NCBI GenBank assembly: GCA_022361095.1
Contig: JAKSBO010000145.1
Coordinates: forward strand, 1-9,164
DNA length: 9,164 bases
Source of the DNA: Desulfobacterales bacterium
Lineage (GTDB): Bacteria; Desulfobacterota; Desulfobacteria; Desulfobacterales; Desulfobacteraceae
Direction: 5' to 3'
The notes below the pieces were generated by a model. It was not told the origin of the DNA. It saw nothing but the letters and a program-made list of their open reading frames with translations, and did not search any database. Shown here piece by piece: positions 1-6,032 of this stretch (positions are counted from its first letter, which is position 1; each line of letters starts with the position of its first letter). The position numbers and the translations under genes are program-made.

Positions 1-497
1 GCGGTGATTTCATTAAAATCGAAGTGATCACCGATATGAAGTACCTGATGCCGGATAACTGGGAGACCTTGAAGGCAACGGAAATTCTGGCCAAAGAGGG
101 GTTCCGGGTGCTGCCCTATGTGCTGCCGGACCTGCCCCTGGCCAAACGTCTGGAAGATGCAGGGGCGGCTGCGGTCATGCCGCTGGGTGCTCCCATCGGA
201 ACCAACCGGGGGCTGGAGACCAAACCGCTGATTGCCATGCTGATTGAAAATTCATCCGTGCCCATCGTGGTTGATGCGGGAATCGGCAAACCGTCCCAGG
301 CAGCCGCTGCAATGGAAATGGGGGCGGATGCGGTACTTGTGAATACCGCCATTGCCACGGCCCGTGACCCGGAAGTTATGGGGCGCGCCTTTGATCTTGC
401 GGTCAAAGCCGGACGTGCCGCGTACCTGGCGCAGATGGCCGAAGAGTCCACCCATGCCCGGGCCTCTTCTCCGCTTACCGGATTTCTTGACGAATAA
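1..497 (+). CDS. thiG: Thiazole synthase ThiG, 3' part (5' end outside the window)
   Basis: ThiG condenses 1-deoxy-D-xylulose 5-phosphate, dehydroglycine and the thiocarboxylate of ThiS into the thiazole phosphate of thiamine, in the cytoplasm. The reading frame is open from base 3, and about 164 residues of a protein usually near 260 are present. The first codons read DFIKIEVI; the Lys at bases 15-17 aligns with the Schiff-base lysine of characterised ThiG (K96 in Bacillus subtilis, from memory). Further family blocks are [46 protein letters not shown] and the C-terminal ASSPLTG phosphate-binding stretch. The gene ends with tandem in-frame stops, TAA then TAG (495-500). thiH follows after 98 bases, so this is the middle of a thi operon whose upstream part (probably thiS) is outside the window. 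An apparent GTG start at base 24 is only an internal valine. Confidence 0.97.
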   Translation, partial: GDFIKIEVITDMKYLMPDNWETLKATEILAKEGFRVLPYVLPDLPLAKRLEDAGAAAVMPLGAPIGTNRGLETKPLIAMLIENSSVPIVVDAGIGKPSQAAAAMEMGADAVLVNTAIATARDPEVMGRAFDLAVKAGRAAYLAQMAEESTHARASSPLTGFLDE

Positions 498-500
498 TAG

Positions 501-582
501 AACCACGGAAAACACTGAAAAGCACGGAAATGAATGCTTTACTTGCTAATTTTCAGTGCTTTTCCGTGTCTTTCCGTGGTTA
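501..582 (+). repeat. Long imperfect hairpin between thiG and thiH
   Basis: The left arm 501-530 (starting AACCACGGAAAACACTGAAA) pairs with the right arm at about 551-581 (ending TTTCCGTGGTT). The outer 11 bp (501-511 with 571-581) are perfect. The inner 19 bp pair with two mismatches and one bulged base, leaving a loop of about 20 bases. Each arm is built from short units of the type CACGGAAA/CACTGAAA. No T-tract follows, so it is not a standard intrinsic terminator. The right arm ends three bases before the thiH Shine-Dalgarno AAAAGG (585-590). It could be a dispersed intergenic repeat, an mRNA-processing or stability element, or a modulator of thiH translation; the sequence does not decide between these. 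Confidence 0.8.
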
Positions 583-595
583 AGAAAAGGATCAA

Positions 596-1705
596 ATGAT
601 GTCATTCTACAAGATTGTTGAGCAGTACCGCGATTTTGATGTGCCCCGGTTTTTTGATCAGGTGACCGATGAGCAGATCATCCTGAGTATGGCCAAGGAA
701 AAAGCCGGCCCCATGGACTTTTTAACGTTGCTGAGTCCCAGGGCCGCAGGCCACCTTGAGGCCATGGCCCGAAAAGCCCACCAGTTGACGGTGCAATATT
801 TTGGCCGCACGATCCAGATGTTTATTCCGCTTTACATCTCCAACCATTGCAACAACGGCTGCGCCTACTGCGGGTTTAATCATAAAAATCCCATCCTCCG
901 CCGGAAGCTCACCATGGCGGAGATTGAGATCGAAGCCAAGGCCATTGCCGGAACCGGCATGCAGCATGTGCTCTTTCTCACCGGCGAAGCCCGGAACATG
1001 ACCCCCATGCCGTACCTGGTGGATGCGTCGCGGCTGCTTAAAAAATATTTTGCCTCCGTGGCCATTGAGGTCTACCCCCTCGAGGTTGAAGAGTACCGCC
1101 GGCTTTACGAGGCTGGTGTCGATTCCATGACCATGTTCCAGGAGACCTATGATGAAGATGTGTATAAACGGGTCCACCTGGCCGGCAAAAAGATGGATTA
1201 CCAGTGGCGGCTCAACGGACCTGAACGGGCTGCCAGGGGAGGGATGCGGGTCGTTAATCTTGGGGCGCTGCTTGGGCTTTCCGAGCCGCGCCGGGAAATG
1301 TTTTTTACCGGACTGCATGCCCGTTACCTGGAAAATAAGTATATCGATACCGAGGTTGCCGTCTCTTTGCCCCGGTTTAACGAGGCCGAAGGTGATTTTC
1401 AACCCGACTACCTGGTCAACGACAAGACCTTTGTTCAGTTCATGACCGCGCTGCGCATCTTTTTGCCGCGTTCGGGGCTGACCGTCTCCACCCGTGAAAA
1501 CGCCACATTCCGGGACCGGATTCTCCCCTTGGGGGTGACGCGTTATTCTGCCGGATCAAGCACAGGCGTGGGCGGATACACCGAAGTACCTGACGGCCAG
1601 ACACCGCAATTTGAGATTACCGATGCCCGGAGTGTGGCCCAGGTGGCCGATGCAATTCTGGCCCAGGGCTACCAGCCGATTTACAAAGACTGGGACTGCA
1701 TATGA
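596..1705 (+). CDS. thiH: 2-iminoacetate synthase ThiH (radical SAM tyrosine lyase)
   Basis: ThiH is a radical SAM enzyme that cleaves tyrosine to p-cresol and dehydroglycine (2-iminoacetate), the glycine-derived part of the thiazole ring. It replaces the oxygen-dependent glycine oxidase ThiO and so suits an anaerobe. The 369-residue length is normal. The [4Fe-4S]/SAM motif is CNNGCAYC, Cys85, Cys89 and Cys92, followed by GFNHKNP. The GE pair at 130-131 (LFLTGEARNM) fits the SAM amino-group contact, and QETYD (182-186) and SAGSSTGVGGY (318-328) are further ThiH blocks. The C-terminus KDWDCI is typical. The start ATG at 596 has AAAAGG six bases upstream; a second ATG follows immediately. The stop overlaps the next start (ATGA, 1702-1705), which indicates translational coupling with thiF. 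Confidence 0.96.
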   Translation: MMSFYKIVEQYRDFDVPRFFDQVTDEQIILSMAKEKAGPMDFLTLLSPRAAGHLEAMARKAHQLTVQYFGRTIQMFIPLYISNHCNNGCAYCGFNHKNPILRRKLTMAEIEIEAKAIAGTGMQHVLFLTGEARNMTPMPYLVDASRLLKKYFASVAIEVYPLEVEEYRRLYEAGVDSMTMFQETYDEDVYKRVHLAGKKMDYQWRLNGPERAARGGMRVVNLGALLGLSEPRREMFFTGLHARYLENKYIDTEVAVSLPRFNEAEGDFQPDYLVNDKTFVQFMTALRIFLPRSGLTVSTRENATFRDRILPLGVTRYSAGSSTGVGGYTEVPDGQTPQFEITDARSVAQVADAILAQGYQPIYKDWDCI

Positions 1706-2241
1706 TGAAAATCGGTATTGCCGGGGTCGGCGGTATCGGCTCCAATGTGGCCCTGAACCTGGTCCGAAGCGGTGTTATGCAGCTTAAACTGGTTGATTTC
1801 GACCGGGTGGAGGAGAGTAACCTCAACCGTCAGTTTTATTTTGCGGACCAGATCGGTCAGTTCAAGGTTGATGCCCTTAGGATCAATTTAAGCCGCATCA
1901 ATCCCGGGGTGAACCTTGAGACGCTGATTCTTTGCATTGACAGGCAAAACTGCGCAGAATTGTTCTTTGATTGCGATCTGATCGTTGAAGGGCTTGACCG
2001 CCAAGGGGATAAAAAAATGCTCATTGAAACCTTTGCCCGCAACAAGACGGTGGTTTCAGCCAGCGGCATTGCCGGTTCCGATTTGGCCGGCATCGGTTCG
2101 CGCAAAATCGGCAACAGCCGCATTATCGGTGATTTTACCACGGATTGCGATCAGGCCCCCCTGTTCAGCCACAAGGTCACCACCGTTGCCAATTACATGA
2201 GTGAATTTATTCTCGGTCAACCCGGTGTGTTTGGAGATTAA
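1702..2241 (+). CDS. thiF: Short ThiS adenylyltransferase ThiF (family-2 type)
   Basis: This E1-like enzyme adenylates the C-terminal glycine of the sulfur carrier ThiS so that it can receive sulfur for thiazole formation. The nucleotide-binding Rossmann motif GVGGIGSN is at residues 8-15, the acidic strand end LVDFD at 30-34, and the ATP-contact block SNLNRQ at 39-44 with K55 downstream (IGQFKVDAL). The protein has only 179 residues, against about 250 for E. coli ThiF, and its four cysteines (78, 84, 91, 149) do not form the paired CxxC zinc motifs of the long form. This matches the short ThiF family found with thiSGH in anaerobes. The start overlaps the thiH stop by four bases; an alternative ATG lies directly after it. 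A stand-alone ThiF/HesA-type role is possible, but the operon context makes ThiF the clear choice. Confidence 0.92.
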   Translation: MMKIGIAGVGGIGSNVALNLVRSGVMQLKLVDFDRVEESNLNRQFYFADQIGQFKVDALRINLSRINPGVNLETLILCIDRQNCAELFFDCDLIVEGLDRQGDKKMLIETFARNKTVVSASGIAGSDLAGIGSRKIGNSRIIGDFTTDCDQAPLFSHKVTTVANYMSEFILGQPGVFGD

Positions 2242-2275
2242 TGGGACTTGAAGAAATCAATTGCCGTAAGTTTTA

Positions 2276-2354
2276 TTTACCCGGAAGATCACGAAGAATA
2301 AAATTTAGCGGATACGGATGATCCTTTGTGTTCTTCGGGCGGTTCGCGGTAAAC
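2276..2354. repeat. Degenerate inverted repeat downstream of thiF
   Basis: The left arm begins TTTACCCGGAAGATCACGAA (from 2276). The right arm, read as its complement from 2354 backwards, begins TTTACCGCGAACCGCCCGAA and continues GAACACAAAGG. The arms share TTTACC and CGAAGAA blocks but need a gap and contain several mismatches. Inside it, TTTTATT and AATAAAA (about 2271-2303) can also pair. The CACGAAGAA-type wording resembles the units of the thiG-thiH hairpin, so this may be an eroded relative. No clean terminator, RNA gene or coding region is seen in 2242-2419. Confidence 0.4.
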
Positions 2355-2419
2355 CTAGGTGTCCGGCCGCGGCGTTTTAAAAGATGGACAACGCGGTCAT
2401 TAATCGGTAAGTAGATGAC

Positions 2420-3205
2420 ATGAAAGTCTGTTTTCGCATCATCACGGCCGTTCTCTTTTTGGGGATCTCTTTGGGATCAGTCCGGGCAAACGCCTTGTTT
2501 CAGGACCAGGATGTTCACATGGCCGGCCTGGTATCAAAAATAAAGGCCTCCACCGTATGCGTGGGCACTTATTACTATAAGGATGTCCCGATGACCCGGT
2601 TCAGAGGTACAGGGTTTGCCATCGGCGACGGCAGCAGAATCGTTACCAATCAGCATGTGGTTGAGGGCATTAAAGAGAAGAAACTTATGTTCCATCTGCG
2701 CATTTTCCACAAAAAATTGCCCGGCAAAGGGGTCAAGGCTGTTCTGGTCGCCGAAGACGCTTTCCACGATCTGGCCATACTGGAGATGGAAGAGAGACTG
2801 GCGCCCCTGCCCTTGGCCGCAGAAGGAACCCTTAAAGAGGGCCACCAGGTGGCCTTTACCGGATATCCCATCGGGTTGGTTCTCGGCCTTAATGCCACCA
2901 CCCATACAGGTATTGTTTCGGCCATTGCCCCGGTTATGCTGCCCAGCCCCCACGGCAGTTTGATCACGGGAGATATGGTGAAATATCTTGAACACCCCTG
3001 GGATATTATCCAGCTTGATGCCGTTGCCTTTCCCGGGAACAGCGGAAGCCCGGTCTATCGGATTGCCACCGGTGAGGTTGTGGGGGTGATCAATAAAGTT
3101 TTTGTCAAAGGAAAAAAAGAGTACGTCCTCAAAGAGCCCACGGGTATCACCTATGCTGTGCCTGTCGATTTTGTCAGAACGCTTAACCGGGCCGTTAAAA
3201 GATAG
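2420..3205 (+). CDS. Exported trypsin-like serine protease (S1C/HtrA-like catalytic domain, no PDZ)
   Basis: This is a predicted periplasmic or secreted endopeptidase. Residues 1-25 form a signal peptide: basic start, hydrophobic core, and ANA before the likely cleavage at 25/26. The chymotrypsin-fold catalytic triad is readable: His79 in TNQHVV, Asp117 in FHDLAIL, and Ser208 in FPGNSGSPV, preceded by the GTGFAIGDG strand (63-71). The 261 residues cover just the protease domain. There is no PDZ domain of the DegP/HtrA type, so substrate recognition and oligomer control must differ from DegP. The residue after the catalytic GNSG is Ser rather than the more usual Gly. The ATG at 2420 has only a weak GGTAAG eight bases before it. 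The gene converges on the rhomboid gene and overlaps its 3' end by 11 bases. The substrate is unknown. Confidence 0.9.
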   Translation: MKVCFRIITAVLFLGISLGSVRANALFQDQDVHMAGLVSKIKASTVCVGTYYYKDVPMTRFRGTGFAIGDGSRIVTNQHVVEGIKEKKLMFHLRIFHKKLPGKGVKAVLVAEDAFHDLAILEMEERLAPLPLAAEGTLKEGHQVAFTGYPIGLVLGLNATTHTGIVSAIAPVMLPSPHGSLITGDMVKYLEHPWDIIQLDAVAFPGNSGSPVYRIATGEVVGVINKVFVKGKKEYVLKEPTGITYAVPVDFVRTLNRAVKR

Positions 3206-4091
3206 AAGAAACACCCTGGATAAAGGCTGTGCACAAAATTGCCAGGACAATGCCGAAACCCATACGGCCCATGATTGGACCGGACAACGGCGATGACAAG
3301 GGATAATAAAGCAGCCCGATTCCGGTGCCGGCAAGAAAACCGAACAGGTGGGCCGATACATCGGTGTTTTCTCCATGGCTGAACATGGCTGTAAGGGTGG
3401 CGGCTGCGGCAAAGGGGACCAGTGCTTTGAGTTTTGGAAAGCGTGAATGGCGCAATTGTGTGCCAATGGTCATGCGCCGGGCCCCTAAAAGCCCTGCTGC
3501 GGCCATAACCGCTGTTGAAGCCCCAATGGAGAGCCGCAGATCCCTGCCTAAACTTTCAGATATCAGATTGCCGGCCGTGCCTGCGGCCAAAAGCAGCAAA
3601 AGGCCCTGGCCATAACCGGTGACACGCAGTAAAGGGCCTGCAAGTACAATTATTCCGGCGATGTTTCCCAGAAGATGGGCTGTATCACTGTGCAGAAATA
3701 AAGCGGTCACCGCCCTGAAGCTTTGCCCCTGGCTTAAATAATACGAAGAGGCGCCAAAGTTTAAAATGGCCTGCTTGTGCAGGCCCCGGGTGGTGATGAT
3801 ATAGTGGATGGCTGCCAGAAGAAGGACCAGTGCCAGGGCGGCCGGAGAGAAAAATATTCTGGCCGGCGCCTGGGGAACAGGCCTTGGCACATCCTTGTTC
3901 TCCCTTGCGTATTTTTTCAATTGCTGCCCGGCCTTTAACAGATCGTCATCCGGGACAAGGATGTTGCATAACCCGTCAGGGCCTGTGTCAATGACAGCCC
4001 TGACAGATTGGGACGCCAGGACCACCAGGATAAGATCGGCCTGTTTTCGGCTGTTTTTATTGTGTAAATTGCCCGAGAAAATAGATTTCAT
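3195..4091 (-). CDS. Rhomboid-family intramembrane serine protease
   Basis: Rhomboids cleave membrane-spanning substrates within the lipid bilayer. Residues 1-80 are a soluble N-terminal region with LILVVLASQSV and a Tyr-x-x-Glu-Asn (YARENK) ending, of the kind seen in front of some bacterial rhomboids. About seven hydrophobic segments follow (roughly 82-100, 137-155, 160-176, 187-203, 223-238, 245-262, 278-294). The catalytic core is HLLGN (139-143, oxyanion His and Asn), SIGAS with nucleophile Ser192, and SAHLFGFLAG with catalytic His248. The serine motif is GAST rather than the common GxSG. The ATG at 4091 is preceded by AAGGA at five-base spacing. The gene is divergent from the FAH-family gene (74-base gap) and convergent with the protease gene. 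Substrate unknown. Confidence 0.93.
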   Translation of the reverse strand: MKSIFSGNLHNKNSRKQADLILVVLASQSVRAVIDTGPDGLCNILVPDDDLLKAGQQLKKYARENKDVPRPVPQAPARIFFSPAALALVLLLAAIHYIITTRGLHKQAILNFGASSYYLSQGQSFRAVTALFLHSDTAHLLGNIAGIIVLAGPLLRVTGYGQGLLLLLAAGTAGNLISESLGRDLRLSIGASTAVMAAAGLLGARRMTIGTQLRHSRFPKLKALVPFAAAATLTAMFSHGENTDVSAHLFGFLAGTGIGLLYYPLSSPLSGPIMGRMGFGIVLAILCTAFIQGVSSIF

Positions 4092-4100
4092 TTTTTCCTT

Positions 4101-4122
4101 GCCGGATGTGATTATTTCCGGC
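4101..4122. promoter_or_regulatory. Dyad GCCGGA-N10-TCCGGC in the rhomboid/FAH divergent gap
   Basis: There is a perfect 6-base inverted repeat (4101-4106 and 4117-4122) with a 10-base AT-rich centre, in the only 74 bases that separate two divergent starts. It lies between a weak -35 (TTGCCG, 4099-4104) and -10 (TATGAA, 4123-4128) of a possible promoter for the FAH-family gene (18-base spacer). A dimeric repressor site or a hairpin in the rhomboid leader are both possible. GCCGG words are common in this genome, so chance is not excluded. Confidence 0.35.
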
Positions 4123-4165
4123 TATGAATATAGCTCATGCGATAAAAAGAATAAAGGAGCCTTAA

Positions 4166-4972
4166 ATGAAGATCATTCGTTTTACTACCCAAGAGGGTAA
4201 AGAGGTCATGGGGTGCGATTGGGACGGAAAAACCGCAAGTATCGTGGAACAGTCTGCGGATTACAGTTTTAGCGATACCGGTGAACGCGTGGACGTGGTG
4301 AACGTTTTGCCGCCGGTGGCGCCGCCGGCCATCATCTGTATCGGCCTTAATTATCGTCGCCATGCAAAAGAGACCGGCCAGGAAATTCCAAAATATCCGG
4401 CTATTTTCATGAAATATCCTGCGTCTCTGGCCGGCCACGGTGATGCGGTCGTGATTCCGAAATGTGCCTCAGAGCCGCCGGAGGTGGATTACGAAGCCGA
4501 GCTTGGGGTGGTCATCAAAAAGGCCGCCAGAAATGTGTCCGAAGAAGAGGCTTTGGATTATGTGCTTGGTTATACCTGCACCAATGACGTCTCTGCCCGC
4601 CGGTGGCAGAAACATGCCGGTGCATTCCAGTGGACCCGGGGAAAAAGCTACGATACCTTTTGCCCCTGCGGGCCGGTCTTGACTTTGACAGACGAAATTC
4701 CGGATCCCCAGAATCTTGCCATTAAATTGCGCCTGAACGGTGAAGTGATGCAGGACAGCCATACCAGCGACATGGTATTCAGCATCGCCAATATGATTTC
4801 CTACCTGTCCCAGTCGTCCACCCTTTTACCCGGTACCCTGATCCTGACAGGGACGCCCGAAGGGGTGGGGTTTATCCGTAAACCGCGCGTGTATATAGCG
4901 CCGGGAGACCGGATGGAAGTTGAAATTGAAGGTATCGGCGTGCTTGAAAATCCTGTGGAATCAGAGGCGTAA
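4166..4972 (+). CDS. Fumarylacetoacetate hydrolase (FAH) family protein
   Basis: Members of this family use a divalent metal (Mg or Mn) to hydrolyse, hydrate, isomerise or decarboxylate beta-diketo and oxo acids such as acylpyruvates and fumarylpyruvate. The 268-residue protein has a small N-terminal domain (about 1-50), then IGLNYRRHA (59-67) and the metal-ligand set Glu110 and Glu112 in VDYEAEL and Asp141 in TNDVSAR. It also has K160 in RGKSYDTF, GPVLT, and the C-terminal TGTPEGVG (228-235). AAAGGAG (4153-4159) lies six bases before the ATG and fixes the start. No aromatic-degradation or other catabolic gene adjoins, so the substrate cannot be named; FAHD1-like oxaloacetate decarboxylase or acylpyruvase and a homoprotocatechuate-pathway isomerase are the usual alternatives. 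Confidence 0.92.
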   Translation: MKIIRFTTQEGKEVMGCDWDGKTASIVEQSADYSFSDTGERVDVVNVLPPVAPPAIICIGLNYRRHAKETGQEIPKYPAIFMKYPASLAGHGDAVVIPKCASEPPEVDYEAELGVVIKKAARNVSEEEALDYVLGYTCTNDVSARRWQKHAGAFQWTRGKSYDTFCPCGPVLTLTDEIPDPQNLAIKLRLNGEVMQDSHTSDMVFSIANMISYLSQSSTLLPGTLILTGTPEGVGFIRKPRVYIAPGDRMEVEIEGIGVLENPVESEA

Positions 4973-5087
4973 TAACAGCCCCGGGCCGATCCGATCCGCC
5001 TGTCCGCGTTTGAAAGCGGCCCTCAACAGATTATAATAGACATTCACGGGCGTGTTGATTCTTTCATCTAAAAGGCCAAATAAAGGA

Positions 5088-5113
5088 TCCCCCCGGGTAG
5101 TTACCCGGGGGGA
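5088..5113 (-). terminator. Strong GC-rich hairpin, probable zraP terminator
   Basis: The arms 5088-5099 (TCCCCCCGGGTA) and 5102-5113 (TACCCGGGGGGA) are perfect complements around two central bases; in RNA a 10-bp stem with a six-base loop is realistic. Read on the minus strand it lies 72 bases past the zraP stop and is followed by TCCTTTATTTGG, which is T-rich but not a pure U-tract. Read on the plus strand (after the FAH-family gene, 115 bases past its stop) no T-run follows, so termination of the minus-strand gene fits better. A bidirectional role is possible. Confidence 0.6.
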
Positions 5114-5185
5114 CAGGAGAGAAGGGAGCTGATGGAGAGAAAGTGTTCGTTGAGTTCGCTGGGATTGTTGAGCGGGGGGTATATA

Positions 5186-5686
5186 TTAGTTGTTCTCTGG
5201 CGGGGCCTCTTTTTGGGGGCCTCCATAAAATCCGGCACCTTTGCCGAATCCATGATAGCCGTGGCCGTATCCCTTGCCGTAGCCGCCGAATCCCGGGCCC
5301 ATTCCCATGGGCATGTATTTTAATTCCGGGGAAATTTTTCTGGCATCCAGGGCAAATTCCAACCGTCTAATATCCAGGTCTTTTTCCAAATCCGCCTTTT
5401 CCATGACCATGGATTTCAGTTTTGCCGGATTGGGATGGGATGTTTCCATGTACATGCGGATCTGCTGTTTCAGGTTCATGATGCCTGAACGCATCTCATA
5501 GGTGTCGTCAACAAATATTTGGTGAAGATCTCTGAGCTGTTTCTGCTGTTCAGCGGTCAGGTTCATGCACGCTAGGAAACGGTCCTGTCTTAAACCCTTG
5601 CCTTGTTTTTCCGGACCGGCAAACGCACCTGGGGAAAAGGCGCATGTAATGATCAGTATCGTTAATGTGGCTAAGGTTTTTTTCAT
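5186..5686 (-). CDS. zraP: ZraP-like periplasmic LTxxQ protein with Gly/His-rich tail
   Basis: This is a small exported helical protein of the Spy/CpxP/ZraP group, which in enterobacteria acts as a zinc-binding periplasmic chaperone and dampens its own two-component system. Of 166 residues, 1-23 are a signal peptide (MKK, hydrophobic core, AFA cleavage). L43-T44-A45-E46-Q47 is the LTxxQ motif. Residues 45-120 form charged helices with the NPAKLKSM turn (86-93), aligning in style with the NPPDSSKI region of E. coli ZraP. Residues 124-156 are Met/Gly/Tyr-rich, with H142 and H145 in GHGYHG, comparable to the Gly/His tail of E. coli ZraP. No cysteine is present in the tail, unlike the E. coli protein. 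The frame is open to 5926, but AAGGAGG (5691-5697, minus strand) and the signal peptide fix the start at 5686. The gene is divergent from the kinase-regulator pair and has its own sigma-54 promoter. Orthology with ZraP rests on architecture and context. Confidence 0.82.
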   Translation of the reverse strand: MKKTLATLTILIITCAFSPGAFAGPEKQGKGLRQDRFLACMNLTAEQQKQLRDLHQIFVDDTYEMRSGIMNLKQQIRMYMETSHPNPAKLKSMVMEKADLEKDLDIRRLEFALDARKISPELKYMPMGMGPGFGGYGKGYGHGYHGFGKGAGFYGGPQKEAPPENN

Positions 5687-5766
5687 ATTACCTCCTTGCG
5701 GCGCTTGACTTGGTTTTTGGTGAGCTTTAAGTTGTTGATCTTCGTTGCTGAACTGTGAAACTATAA

Positions 5767-5782
5767 AGCAAGTGGTGTGCCA
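5767..5782 (-). promoter_or_regulatory. Consensus sigma-54 promoter of the zraP-like gene
   Basis: On the minus strand the bases read TGGCAC-ACCAC-TTGCT, an exact match to the -24/-12 consensus TGGCAC-N5-TTGCW with correct spacing. The predicted start is near 5756, giving a leader of about 70 bases that contains the AAGGAGG site. Sigma-54 promoters need an ATP-driven activator, and one of that class (GAFTGA-containing) is encoded 2 kb away. Confidence 0.88.
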
Positions 5783-5849
5783 CCTGCTTTGAAAAACGTT
5801 GAAACCACTTTGTACCAAGTCTTTTGCCTCTATATGCCATATTTGGAGA

Positions 5850-5878
5850 TTGTTTAAGAAACATATGGGGTGTATACT
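5850..5878 (+). promoter_or_regulatory. Sigma-70-like promoter toward the kinase-regulator operon
   Basis: TTGTTT (5850-5855), a 17-base spacer and TATACT (5873-5878) give 4/6 and 5/6 matches at ideal spacing; the predicted start is near 5885, 180 bases before the kinase ATG. The -10 lies inside the left arm of the inverted repeat at 5872-5887, so a protein bound there would block this promoter. It could provide basal expression of the sensor and regulator. Confidence 0.45.
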
Positions 5879-5919
5879 TTTTACCCGGGTCAAGGTATAC
5901 AATCGGGTAAAAAATATAC
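5872..5919. promoter_or_regulatory. 48-base inverted repeat, probable regulator enhancer (UAS)
   Basis: The left arm GTATACTTTTTACCCG (5872-5887) and the right arm CGGGTAAAAAATATAC (5904-5919) are inverted copies with one mismatch over 16 bases, separated by 16 bases. A further GTATAC (5895-5900) and an ACCCGGGT palindrome (5883-5890) lie within or between the arms. The centre is about 140 bases upstream of the predicted zraP start and about 163 bases upstream of the start predicted for the sigma-54-like element before the kinase. Both distances suit enhancer sites of NtrC-type regulators. That the neighbouring response regulator binds here is inference. Confidence 0.65.
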
Positions 5920-6032
5920 GACTCATTGCCGCCTTGCATGTCTTTAAAGTAAAATCTTGTTGATTTCCAAACTGTTAAGGTAAAGCTGTTTTGGCCCACA
6001 CACCCCTGGTGGGAATATTTTTAGAATAATGA

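Noticed and set aside
501..582. Short repeated CACGGAAA units considered as a CRISPR array or tandem repeat
   Set aside because: Units are 8-10 bases without unique spacers and are arranged as an inverted repeat.
498..595. TPP riboswitch within the thi operon
   Set aside because: The conserved CTGAGA and related thi-box words are absent from this gap and from 2242-2419. Any riboswitch would lie upstream of the window.
722..1402. 226-codon open frame on the minus strand
   Set aside because: It is antisense to thiH, which has all radical SAM motifs; the translation is rich in His, Gly and Pro as expected from a reversed frame.
2534..3466. 310-codon open frame on the minus strand
   Set aside because: It lies opposite the trypsin-like protease and part of the rhomboid gene, both of which show complete catalytic motifs. 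Its translation has no recognisable domain, so it is a shadow.
5001..5020. CCGC...GCGG short inverted repeat after the FAH-family gene
   Set aside because: The stem is only four bases with no T-tract; too weak to call a terminator.
5132..5323. 63-codon plus-strand frame with AAGGGAG before its ATG and a hydrophobic stretch
   Set aside because: It runs antisense into the ZraP-like gene. The spacing to the ribosome-site-like sequence is only three bases, and the hydrophobic part is the complement of the Gly-rich tail. A small membrane peptide is not excluded but not supported.
5881..5889. TTACCCGGG shared by the enhancer repeat and the hairpin at 5101-5109
   Set aside because: A 9-base match in a region rich in CCCGGG words, in different structural contexts; most likely coincidence.
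5687..5926. N-terminal extension of the ZraP-like frame to 5926
   Set aside because: The extension would place a signal peptide in the middle of the protein and would span the sigma-54 promoter. AAGGAGG directly before the ATG at 5686 settles the start.
5727..5999. 90-codon minus-strand frame in the divergent control region
   Set aside because: It has a GTG start without a ribosome binding site, no recognisable domain, and lies across promoter and enhancer elements.
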